Source: UBA2020 sp964551435 (GTDB lineage Bacteria; Pseudomonadota; Alphaproteobacteria; Micavibrionales; UBA2020). Taken from it: a stretch of 13,130 bases of DNA. The position numbers and the translations under genes were made by a program. Below are positions 6,301 through 12,187 of the stretch, one piece after another (positions within the stretch are counted from its first letter, which is position 1; each line of letters opens with the position of its first letter). Under the pieces are notes generated by a model that saw only the letters and a program-made list of their open reading frames with translations, did no database searches and was not told the origin of the DNA. The stretch covers positions 1 through 13,130 of the forward strand of contig CAZKBS010000033.1 in assembly GCA_964551435.1 (NCBI GenBank). Direction: 5' to 3'.

Positions 6301-6693
6301 TCAGCGGTGTCCGGCGACGGGGGTTGGTTTGCGGTTTTCGTCGATGGCGACATAGGTGAATTTGCCTTCGGTAACTTTATGCGCTTTGTCGGCCAGACGG
6401 TGGCGCGCCCAGCTTTCGACATGCACGGTGATCGACGTGCGGCCCACACGCTCCACGCGGGCGTAGCAGCTGACCTCGTCACCGACGAAAACGGGATGCT
6501 TGAACACCATGCCGTCGATGGCCACGGTGGCGATGCGGCTGCCCGCGCGCTGGTGCGCAACGACGCTGCCGGCCAAATCCATCTGCGACAAAAGCCAGCC
6601 GCCGAAGATATCGCCGTTCGCGTTGGTGTCCGCGGGCATGGCGATGGTGCGCAGGGCGGGCGCGGTGTCGTAGTCGGGTTTTTCGAAATTCAT
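6301..6693 (-). CDS. Acyl-CoA thioesterase, YciA-type hotdog fold
   Basis: The 130-aa protein matches the YciA/BACH family of hotdog-fold thioesterases, which hydrolyse acyl-CoA to free fatty acid and CoA in the cytosol. The hallmark block AMPADTNANGDIFGGWLLSQMD spans residues 18-39. D39 aligns with the catalytic Asp44 of Haemophilus influenzae YciA, and the G-G of the oxyanion region is residues 31-32. VAIDGMVFKHPVFVGDEV follows in the expected strand order. An AGGGGA site about 10 nt before the ATG supports the start. Substrate chain length cannot be read from the sequence. Its promoter region is shared, back to back, with parE, and it probably leads a two-gene unit with the secreted protein downstream. 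The gene name yciA is possible, but I do not assign it. Confidence 0.93.
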   Translation of the reverse strand: MNFEKPDYDTAPALRTIAMPADTNANGDIFGGWLLSQMDLAGSVVAHQRAGSRIATVAIDGMVFKHPVFVGDEVSCYARVERVGRTSITVHVESWARHRLADKAHKVTEGKFTYVAIDENRKPTPVAGHR

Positions 6694-6718
6694 GTCAGCA
6701 GATTCCCCTATAACCTTG

Positions 6719-6752
6719 ATTATAATATAGGCGGGCTCTTAACGGGATACAA
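6719..6752 (-). promoter_or_regulatory. Candidate promoter region of the thioesterase, overlapping a plus-strand TATAAT
   Basis: On the minus strand, TATAAT (6719-6724) and TATATT (6724-6729) lie about 25-30 nt before the thioesterase ATG. TTGTAT (6747-6752) stands 17 bp before TATATT, with only 3 of 6 matches. The plus strand carries TATAAT at 6721-6726 facing parE, so two -10-like boxes overlap head to head. No good plus-strand -35 was found. Confidence 0.4.
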
Positions 6753-6823
6753 GCGGCGGGCGGGAAAGGTTCCATCGGGCGGGGCGCTTGCCTTCGTTTC
6801 CTGAAATGCGTAAAGTGCGGCTT

Positions 6824-8842
6824 ATGAACGAAACAGCTAAAAAGTCCAAGAAAATGGCCGCATCCACCGATACAGCCCGCAAGGGAGACTATTCCGCCGC
6901 CGACATCGAGGTGCTGGAGGGGCTGGAGCCCGTCCGCAAACGCCCCGGCATGTATATCGGCGGGACGGATGAACGCGCCATGCACCATCTGGTCAGCGAG
7001 ATTCTGGATAACGCTATGGACGAGGCCGTGGCCGGTTATGCCAGCCGCATCGAAATCCTGCTGGAGCCGGGCAACAAAGTCACTATCAGCGACAACGGCC
7101 GCGGCATCCCCGTCGACAACCATCCCAAATATCCGGGCAAGTCGGCGCTGGAAGTCATTTTCACCACCCTGCACTCGGGCGGTAAATTCAGCGGCAAGGT
7201 TTATAACACCTCGGGCGGTCTGCACGGCGTGGGCTCGTCGGTCGTGAACGCGCTTTCGAGCGCGATGTCGGTCGAGGTTGCGCGCGACAAGGAACTGTTC
7301 CGTCAGGAATACAGCCGCGGCCATGTGCAGGGCAAACTCAAAAAACTCGGCGCGACCAAAGAGCGCGGCACCACCGTGACCTTCGTACCGGACACTGAAA
7401 TTTTCGGTAAAGACGCCGCCTTCAATCCGAATACGATTTATCGCCTTGCGCGTTCCAAAGCGTATTTGTACCGCGGCGTGGAAATCCACTGGCGCTGCAC
7501 GCCCGATCTTATCAAGGACGCGGCCAAAACCCCCGCCGAGGAAATTATCAAGTTTCCCAACGGCATCCTTGATTATCTGTATTCACTGACCGAAGGGCAG
7601 ACGCCCGTTTCGCCGCGCCCGTTTTATTGCGCGGTTGATTTTCCGGAGGGGGAGGGCCGCTGCGAAGTTGCCATCCACTGGACGGAAGAAGAAGAAAACG
7701 GCTTCCTGAGTTCCTATTGCAATACCATCCCGACGCCCGAGGGCGGCTCGCACGTGCAGGGTTTGCGCTCCGCGCTGTCCAAGGGGCTGCGCAGCTATGC
7801 CGATATGATCAACAACAAAAAGGCGGGCGTTCTGACGCCGGACGATATTTTCGGCTCCGCCACAGTTTTGCTGTCGGTCTTTATTCGCGACCCGCAATTT
7901 CAGGGCCAAACCAAAGACAAGCTGACGTCTGTTCATGCAACACGTTTGATTGAAACGGCGGTCAAAGACCATTTCGAACATTGGCTGACGGGCGACAATG
8001 CGGGCTCCAAAGTGCTTTTGGAATACCTGATTGAAATCGCCGAAGAACGCCGCCGCGCCAAAGACGTGCAGGAAATGAACCGCAAGTCGGCAACGCGCAA
8101 GCTGCGCCTGCCGGGCAAGCTGGCAGATTGCTCTAAAAAATCCTCCGAAGGTACTGAAATTTTTATCGTTGAGGGGGACTCCGCCGGCGGCTCCGCCAAG
8201 CAGGCACGCAGCCGCGAAACGCAGGCGATTTTGCCCCTGCGCGGTAAAGTCCTCAACGTCGCCAGCGCGACGTCGGACAAAATCCGCCAGAACCAGGAAA
8301 TTTCCGACCTTATCCAGGCCCTCGGCTGCGGCACGGGCAAGGATTTCAGCATCGACAAGCTGCGCTATGAACGCGTTATCATCATGACCGACGCGGATGT
8401 TGACGGCGCGCACATTGCCTCGCTGCTCATTACCCTGTTTTATCAGGAAATGCGCGGGCTGATCGAACACGGGGCGCTGTATCTGGCGCTGCCGCCGCTG
8501 TACCGCCTGACAGCGGGCGGGGAGAGCGTCTATGCCCGCGACGATGCCCATAAAGAAGAGCTCATGAAAACCGTTTTCAAGAGCAAAAAGAAGGTCGAAA
8601 TCAGCCGCTTTAAAGGTCTGGGTGAAATGCCCGCCGCGCAGCTGAAAGAAACCACCATGGACATGAAAAAGCGCAATCTGCTGCGCGTGGTGCTGCCGGA
8701 GGCTGAAATCGGTCAGGCCACCAGCAAAAAGCCCGAAGGGCCGACCGCGCAGCTTATCGACCGTTTGATGGGTAAAAACCCCGAAGCGCGCTTTGAGTTC
8801 ATTCAGGAAAATGCCCAATTTGTGCAGGATATCGATATCTAA
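6824..8842 (+). CDS. parE: DNA topoisomerase IV subunit B (ParE)
   Basis: ParE is the ATPase subunit of topoisomerase IV, which with ParC unlinks daughter chromosomes. From ATG 6824 it has 673 aa. The GHKL ATPase motifs are EILDNAMDEA (about 59-68), ISDNGRGIPVD and LHGVGSSVVNALS, and QTKDKL is the QTK loop. The Toprim domain shows IVEGDSAGGSAKQAR (E near 450) and MTDADVDGAH (near 523), followed by RFKGLGEM. The short C-terminal half and the form KLADCS before the Toprim EGDSAGG fit ParE rather than GyrB. In-frame starts at 6788 (TTG) and 6806 (ATG) are possible; 6824 is preferred because the extra residues are unlike the family, though no strong Shine-Dalgarno decides it. It is divergent from the thioesterase gene. 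The next plus-strand gene begins 70 nt on without a clear terminator. Confidence 0.95.
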   Translation: MNETAKKSKKMAASTDTARKGDYSAADIEVLEGLEPVRKRPGMYIGGTDERAMHHLVSEILDNAMDEAVAGYASRIEILLEPGNKVTISDNGRGIPVDNHPKYPGKSALEVIFTTLHSGGKFSGKVYNTSGGLHGVGSSVVNALSSAMSVEVARDKELFRQEYSRGHVQGKLKKLGATKERGTTVTFVPDTEIFGKDAAFNPNTIYRLARSKAYLYRGVEIHWRCTPDLIKDAAKTPAEEIIKFPNGILDYLYSLTEGQTPVSPRPFYCAVDFPEGEGRCEVAIHWTEEEENGFLSSYCNTIPTPEGGSHVQGLRSALSKGLRSYADMINNKKAGVLTPDDIFGSATVLLSVFIRDPQFQGQTKDKLTSVHATRLIETAVKDHFEHWLTGDNAGSKVLLEYLIEIAEERRRAKDVQEMNRKSATRKLRLPGKLADCSKKSSEGTEIFIVEGDSAGGSAKQARSRETQAILPLRGKVLNVASATSDKIRQNQEISDLIQALGCGTGKDFSIDKLRYERVIIMTDADVDGAHIASLLITLFYQEMRGLIEHGALYLALPPLYRLTAGGESVYARDDAHKEELMKTVFKSKKKVEISRFKGLGEMPAAQLKETTMDMKKRNLLRVVLPEAEIGQATSKKPEGPTAQLIDRLMGKNPEARFEFIQENAQFVQDIDI

Positions 8843-8911
8843 TCCGTGTCAGGGGTAGAAGGGCGGAAAACCGTCCCGCATACCCGTTTTGTGGCATGGA
8901 GATGTATATCG

Positions 8912-9553
8912 ATGAAAAAGCCGCTGTTTTTGCTGGTCGTTCTCTGGACGCTGGTTTGTGCCTGCATGACTTTGTGGTCGGTGTCGCCTGCGTATAGTCA
9001 CCCGCCGCAGCGCGGCGATGCCTATGTGACGGATACCGCCTATGCTCTGCCGCGCGGCGCTGACAACAGATATCACTATCAGGTGCCGCAGACGGGCAGG
9101 GGGTATGCATCGCCGCAGCCCCATCATACCTATGCCCCCGCAGAGGCCGCGCCGCGGCGTCTTTGGGAAAACGACCAGTCCTACCAGCGCGAACTGAACA
9201 TGCTCATCCGCGAAAGCGCCCTGCGCCAGCGCCAGTTGAAACAAAAGGCGGAGGCCGACATCAGCCGCCTCGAAGCGCAGCGGATTGAAACCATCAACCG
9301 CCATATGGTCTCGCTGGAGCGTCTGAACGATAGCCGCAACAGCCGCTATACGGATTATTCCACCCTTGCCAGCCGTCAGAACGCGCGCGATGCTGATTAC
9401 CGCGCACGCCTGTCGCAAATCAAATCGACGCTGGAGCTGCAGCAACTGCGCGAGCAGAACGATCTGCAAAAACGCATCCTTGCGCTGGACGACGGTTATG
9501 CCCGCAAGGAGCCCTACCGCAGCTGGCTGGAAGGGCGGCGCAGCGGCCGATAA
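8912..9553 (+). CDS. Exported helical protein, first of three tandem paralogs
   Basis: The 213-aa product starts at ATG 8912, with GGAG 10 nt upstream. Earlier in-frame starts lack the signal peptide at the N-terminus. Residues 1-29 are a Sec signal (MKKPLFLLVVLW... cut after AYS). There are cysteines at 16 and 18, but no proper lipobox. A Pro/Tyr/His-rich linker follows to about residue 83. The helical domain then begins at WENDQSYQRE, runs as a likely coiled coil (RQRQLKQKAEADISRLEAQR), and ends with DDGYARKEPYRSWLEGRR. The same W-start and YA-x-x-EPY end recur in the next two genes, so all three are treated as one family. No enzyme motif is visible and I do not recognise the family; a structural or envelope role is inference. 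It may be transcribed from parE, 70 nt upstream. Confidence 0.85.
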   Translation: MKKPLFLLVVLWTLVCACMTLWSVSPAYSHPPQRGDAYVTDTAYALPRGADNRYHYQVPQTGRGYASPQPHHTYAPAEAAPRRLWENDQSYQRELNMLIRESALRQRQLKQKAEADISRLEAQRIETINRHMVSLERLNDSRNSRYTDYSTLASRQNARDADYRARLSQIKSTLELQQLREQNDLQKRILALDDGYARKEPYRSWLEGRRSGR

Positions 9554-9560
9554 AAGAGGG

Positions 9561-9601
9561 GGACAAAAAACGGCAAAAAGATTTTCAATCCCGTTTTGTC
9601 C
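9561..9601 (+). terminator. Weak hairpin after the first paralog
   Basis: GGACAAAA and CGG pair with CCGTTTTGTCC across a 17-nt loop and a 2-nt bulge (9561-9573 / 9591-9601), followed by TTGTT. It lies 7 nt past the stop codon. The long loop and poor U-tract make it a weak terminator at best. Confidence 0.35.
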
Positions 9602-9655
9602 TTGTTAATCAAATATTAAGGATTAGGACGGCCCTTACTTTTTCCGTAAAAAATA

Positions 9656-9684
9656 TTGACAGCGGGGGCCATTCCCCGTATCCT
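9656..9684 (+). promoter_or_regulatory. Sigma-70-type promoter of the second paralog, with an inverted repeat in the spacer
   Basis: A perfect TTGACA (9656-9661), a 17-bp spacer and TATCCT (9679-9684) form a good promoter, starting transcription near 9691. The spacer holds CGGGG (9663-9667) and CCCCG (9674-9678), an inverted repeat placed where a repressor or a spacer-twisting activator could act. The leader before the ATG is about 92 nt. Confidence 0.7.
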
Positions 9685-9733
9685 GTTCGTAAGATCGTCA
9701 ATCAGGTTTTAAACCGGAAATCGCGATGTGGCT

Positions 9734-9779
9734 GGCACCGCAGGGTGCCGATATAAAAACAGTTTTTAGGGTGGGTGCC
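9734..9779 (+). promoter_or_regulatory. Structured leader with alternative GGCACC/GGTGCC pairing
   Basis: GGCACC (9734-9739) pairs perfectly with GGTGCC (9744-9749) around a GCAG loop. An identical GGTGCC lies at 9774-9779, overlapping the probable ribosome-binding region just before the ATG at 9783. The left arm could pair with either copy, so the leader could expose or hide the start site. Function is inferred only. Confidence 0.4.
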
Positions 9780-9782
9780 ATA

Positions 9783-10601
9783 ATGGACAACAACAAACCG
9801 GAAAAAGGCGAAAAAGGCTATCTGGCGTCGGCTTTCAGCGCGGCTTCGATCCGCAAAGCTGTTTTGTCGGTCGTTGCCGGTGTTACCTTGGCCGTCGGTG
9901 CCGCAGGCTTCGCCAACGAAGCGCAGGCGCAGACCACTGTTCCTTACGGTCAGCAGGGCGTGACTGCCACCCAGCAGCAACAAAAGCCTTGGGCAAACGA
10001 AGCTGCTTATCAGGAACGCATCCGTCTGCTCGCGCAGGAACAGCAAATTAAAATGGAAGAGGCTTTGGCGCGCGCCCGTAAGGATATGGCGAGTATCAAC
10101 GCCCAGCGCACCCAACAGCTGGCCAGCTACAACTCCCGCGTTCGCAGCCTGAGCAACAGCAAGAACGGTGCCGACAAGGTTCTGCGCATCGCCGAGGCAA
10201 CCCAAAGATGGCAGGCGCAGCAGGAATCGCTGCGTGCCCGTGCGACGACCGTCGAAAACCGCATCGAAAACCTGCGTATTGACCAGCAGGAAGCGATGTC
10301 GAGACTGATCACCACGATGGATCGTCAGTACGCTAATCAGGAACCCTATAAATCGATGGTGAGTGGCCAGCGTGTTTCCACGACGCAGCCTGCGGCTTCA
10401 CGCCCGGTGGCCGCCAGCCCCGAGGACAAGATGGACGAGGCCATGGAAAAGGCGCGCCGCGATGCCATGCAGAAACTGTACAAGCAGTATCTGGATGCCG
10501 AGGTGAAGGCGGGCCGTATTCCCGACAGTCCGGATGATTTCTTCCAGAAGCGTCAGGCCGAACAGCGACAGCAGCAACAACAGCCTGCACCGCGCCGCTA
10601 A
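9783..10601 (+). CDS. Exported helical protein with Gln-rich C-terminus, second tandem paralog
   Basis: The product is 272 aa from ATG 9783. G-rich GGTGGG (9770-9775) upstream could serve as ribosome-binding site. Residues 1-49 form a long-n-region Sec signal: a charged start, then AVLSVVAGVTLAVGAAG, with a cut after AQA before Q50. A short Gln/Thr linker leads to the shared domain, from WANEAAYQER to MDRQYANQEPYKSMVSGQR, a charged helix rich in Gln, Arg and Ala. Unlike its neighbours it continues past this with a second helical part (about 205-255, PEDKMDEAMEKARRDAMQKLYKQY) and a Gln/Pro/Arg tail. No known motif is seen. It has its own promoter and a strong terminator, so it is transcribed as a single gene. 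Family and function are unknown. Confidence 0.87.
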   Translation: MDNNKPEKGEKGYLASAFSAASIRKAVLSVVAGVTLAVGAAGFANEAQAQTTVPYGQQGVTATQQQQKPWANEAAYQERIRLLAQEQQIKMEEALARARKDMASINAQRTQQLASYNSRVRSLSNSKNGADKVLRIAEATQRWQAQQESLRARATTVENRIENLRIDQQEAMSRLITTMDRQYANQEPYKSMVSGQRVSTTQPAASRPVAASPEDKMDEAMEKARRDAMQKLYKQYLDAEVKAGRIPDSPDDFFQKRQAEQRQQQQQPAPRR

Positions 10602-10625
10602 GTCAAAAGTTTACTTCGTAGCCAG

Positions 10626-10659
10626 AAAAGCCTCCCCTCAGACACGGGGGAGGCTTTTT
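10626..10659 (+). terminator. Rho-independent terminator of the second paralog
   Basis: AAAAGCCTCCCC (10626-10637) pairs perfectly with GGGGAGGCTTTT (10647-10658) around a 9-nt loop, and the T-run continues to 10659. It lies 25 nt past the stop codon. Confidence 0.93.
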
Positions 10660-10722
10660 CGCTATGTGGCAGTCGCCCCGATACGGCGTGCGGACTTAAA
10701 TTCAAAAATATGGAAATTATAC

Positions 10723-10752
10723 TTGACCCGCGCGGATGTATGGGGGTATGGT
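10723..10752 (+). promoter_or_regulatory. Candidate promoter of the third paralog
   Basis: TTGACC (10723-10728) and TATGGT (10747-10752) are 18 bp apart, with transcription expected near 10760, about 37 nt before the ATG at 10797. It follows the preceding terminator, so the third paralog should be transcribed separately. Confidence 0.5.
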
Positions 10753-10796
10753 GCTTTATTCAATTTCATCAAAAACAAATAAGAATGGGAAAAGTC

Positions 10797-11372
10797 ATGG
10801 AACCCAAAAAATCCTCTCATTTGGAAGCTTTTGCAAAAGCCGCCAAAAAAACTGTCCTGATTTCCGCACTCGCCCTTGGCACCGCGGGCTGCGTGACAAC
10901 GGGCGTTTATCCGGGCGCCGGCCAGTATGGCAGCCCTGTACACGGGCAGGGCGTTTATAACACCTCGCCGCGCGGTTATCAGATTACCTACACGCCGCCG
11001 CGTGCGCCGTGGGCGAATGATCCGTCTTTCAACCGCGAAGTCAGCATGGAGCTGGCCGAAGCCAATATGCAGGTGCGCCTGCGCTATTCGAACTACCAAA
11101 CGCGTATCGCCAACTGCAACGCCAGCTTTACGCGCGGCGTTGCCAACAACCAGCGCCAGATCGAACGTAACCGCCGCGACGGTACGTCGTGGATCGAGGC
11201 GATGGGGACGGGCGCGCGCATCAATCAGACCAACGCAACCTACGACCAGTGCCGCATCAATGCGCAAGCCTCGTTCGAGCGCAGCTATCTCAGCCAGCAG
11301 CAAAGCTTTGATCGTCAGGTTGAAGCCCTCAATAGAAAATACGCCCGCCAATATGGCGTGAACTGGCGTTAA
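10797..11372 (+). CDS. Probable lipoprotein with shared helical domain, third tandem paralog
   Basis: The product is 191 aa from ATG 10797, with GGGA 6 nt upstream; an ATG at 10785 would add MGKV. A charged N-terminus and a hydrophobic stretch (TVLISALALGTAGC) end at C32, a relaxed lipobox. The next residue is Val, not Asp, so sorting to the outer membrane would be expected. A Gly/Tyr/Pro-rich linker leads to the shared domain, from WANDPSFNREVSMELAEAN to LNRKYARQYGVNWR at the C-terminus. This copy is less like a coiled coil, is rich in Asn, and has two cysteines (IANCN and YDQCR) that could form a disulfide in the periplasm. It lacks the EPY of the other two. Two terminator-like hairpins follow. 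Function is unknown. Confidence 0.87.
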   Translation: MEPKKSSHLEAFAKAAKKTVLISALALGTAGCVTTGVYPGAGQYGSPVHGQGVYNTSPRGYQITYTPPRAPWANDPSFNREVSMELAEANMQVRLRYSNYQTRIANCNASFTRGVANNQRQIERNRRDGTSWIEAMGTGARINQTNATYDQCRINAQASFERSYLSQQQSFDRQVEALNRKYARQYGVNWR

Positions 11373-11397
11373 GCCGGAATTCGTCGGCAGGTGGTGG

Positions 11398-11422
11398 AAA
11401 AGGGGGCTGCAGCCCCTTTTTT
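11398..11422 (+). terminator. Rho-independent terminator of the third paralog
   Basis: AAAA plus GGGG pairs with CCCC plus TTTT around a CTGCAG loop, ending in six T residues (11417-11422). It lies about 25 nt past the stop codon. Confidence 0.88.
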
Positions 11423-11429
11423 CGTGCGT

Positions 11430-11478
11430 GCAGGGCTGCTTTGGCGGGGCGGCAGCGGGTGCAGGCCCTGTTTTTTTT
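11430..11478 (+). terminator. Second terminator-like hairpin with T8 tail
   Basis: CAGGGC (11431-11436) pairs with GCCCTG (11465-11470), followed directly by eight T residues (11471-11478). An alternative inner pairing, GCTGC with GCAGC (11435-11439 / 11452-11456), is possible. It may be a backup terminator in tandem with the previous one, or the end of a short unannotated RNA. Confidence 0.5.
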
Positions 11479-11521
11479 GCCTAAAAATGGATCTCTGGCG
11501 GCGGTGCAGCAGATTTAACCC

Positions 11522-11550
11522 TTGCGCCAAAGCGCCGTTTTTCTTATGTA
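11522..11550 (+). promoter_or_regulatory. Weak candidate promoter of the tRNA-Leu remnant
   Basis: TTGCGC (11522-11527), a 17-bp spacer and TATGTA (11545-11550) lie 56 bp before the tRNA. Only three positions of the -35 box match, so this is tentative. Otherwise 11479-11606 holds no gene that I can see. Confidence 0.25.
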
Positions 11551-11606
11551 TGTCGGGCTATTCGCAAGGTGCGGGGACAGGTGTTTCCGTGCCGCAGCGG
11601 CGCTTT

Positions 11607-11652
11607 GCGGGCGTGGCGGAATTGGCAGACGCGCCGGATTTAGGTTCCGGTG
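11607..11652 (+). tRNA. Truncated tRNA-Leu (UAG), 5' half only
   Basis: The sequence begins as a normal tRNA-Leu: acceptor strand GCGGGCG (11607-11613), D-arm with GAATTGG, and anticodon stem CCGGA/TCCGG with loop TTTAGGT (anticodon UAG, 11641-11643). After the anticodon arm, at the start of the variable arm, it changes abruptly into AT-rich DNA. No T-arm or complementary acceptor strand (CGCCCGC) can be found downstream in the window. It cannot form a mature tRNA as read here. Integration or deletion inside the gene is the simplest reading. A tRNA intron is unlikely because the anticodon loop is intact. Confidence 0.85.
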
Positions 11653-11730
11653 TCTATATAATTAATATCAGTAAAAACAGACGCTTACTGGTAATAATAA
11701 TCACAATGTGTCCAAAAAGAGTGCCCGAGC

Positions 11731-11916
11731 GTGAGCGGATTGAGGGCCGCAAAGCCCAATAGAGCGGTGATCCTTTCCAACGCCTCCTGCGCGTACTGCG
11801 GGGTGGCGTTTTCGGACGCTGTGACCGCCGAAAAGGAGCACGTTATTGGCCGTCGTTTTGTGCCCAAAGGGGCGCTCGATGGCTAATGGAATTTGCTCCT
11901 GCAACCCTGCCTTCCG
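11731..11916 (+). pseudogene. Relic of an HNH-type nuclease gene (N-terminal fragment, stop codon)
   Basis: One plus-strand frame, open from 11701 to a TAA at 11883-11885, encodes SNASCAYCGVAFSDAV followed by EKEHVIGRRFVPKGALDG. The CxxC pair and the EHVIGRRF-x-PKG block are typical of the zinc-binding start of HNH-like endonucleases. Past the stop the same frame continues as WNLLLQPC, which I recall as the usual continuation in such proteins, and then loses similarity near 11917, where a GC-rich block begins. The second CxxC and the rest of the domain are missing, so the gene is broken. A GTG at 11731 is a possible original start. The family assignment is from motif memory only. Confidence 0.5.
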
Positions 11917-12115
11917 GCGAGGATGGGGGTAGCAAGTGCAAGGAGGCTCCGAACCAAGGTCCGCGCCGTAGGCGTGGAGACGTTTGGATGCCTTGCGCGC
12001 GCGAGGGGCGATGCCCCTTAGAAAACGCGCGAGGGATCGAAGCTGTATGGCCGAGACGCGCAGCGGCTCGGTTCAAGAGAGCCCGACCCGAAGGGGCGCG
12101 CCCGATACTCTTAGC
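11917..12115. repeat. GC-rich hairpin-dense block, possible dispersed element or structured RNA
   Basis: About 200 bp of much higher GC than the DNA on its right. It contains several strong self-complementary stretches: TCCGCGCC with GGCGTGGA around 11959-11979 (one G-U), AGGGGC with GCCCCT around 12004-12019, CGCGCG copies on each side of that, CCGAG with CTCGG (about 12052-12070), and the competing GGCTC with GAGCC. An 85-codon frame (11886-12143) crosses it, but its composition (Arg/Pro/Ala runs, no motif) argues against a real protein. I recall similar sequences between genes in other alphaproteobacteria but cannot verify that. Confidence 0.4.
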
Positions 12116-12187
12116 ATTTACAACGGAGCTGAAAAATCCTTGAGCTGAGAGACAGCCGGATTGAATATACTGGAGGGCAGAAGAGAG

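Noticed and set aside
7583..8818. Long minus-strand open frame opposite parE
   Set aside because: It is the antisense of a clear parE, with no start signal or motif of its own.
8828..8839. 12-bp palindrome GATATCGATATC at the end of parE
   Set aside because: It is explained by the repeated Asp-Ile codons of the C-terminus.
8861..8876. Hairpin GGGCGG-AAAA-CCGTCC after parE as a terminator
   Set aside because: The stem is real but no U-tract follows, so it is not a convincing terminator; it may only be part of a leader.
11607..12110. Group I intron in tRNA-Leu
   Set aside because: Such introns interrupt the anticodon loop, which is intact here, and no 3' exon is found in the window.
12066..12114. 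Possible 3' half of the tRNA-Leu (GGTTCAAG and GCGCCCG)
   Set aside because: The T-stem would not pair (CTCGG against GAGCC) and the acceptor strand ends in A rather than C, so the match is fortuitous.
11886..12143. 85-aa open frame across the GC-rich block
   Set aside because: Arg/Pro/Ala-rich composition, an overlap with the HNH relic, and strong hairpins favour non-coding sequence.
12140..12171. Promoter TTGAGC and TATACT before the AT-rich membrane protein
   Set aside because: The spacer is 20 bp, too long, and transcription would start downstream of the best ribosome-binding sequence.
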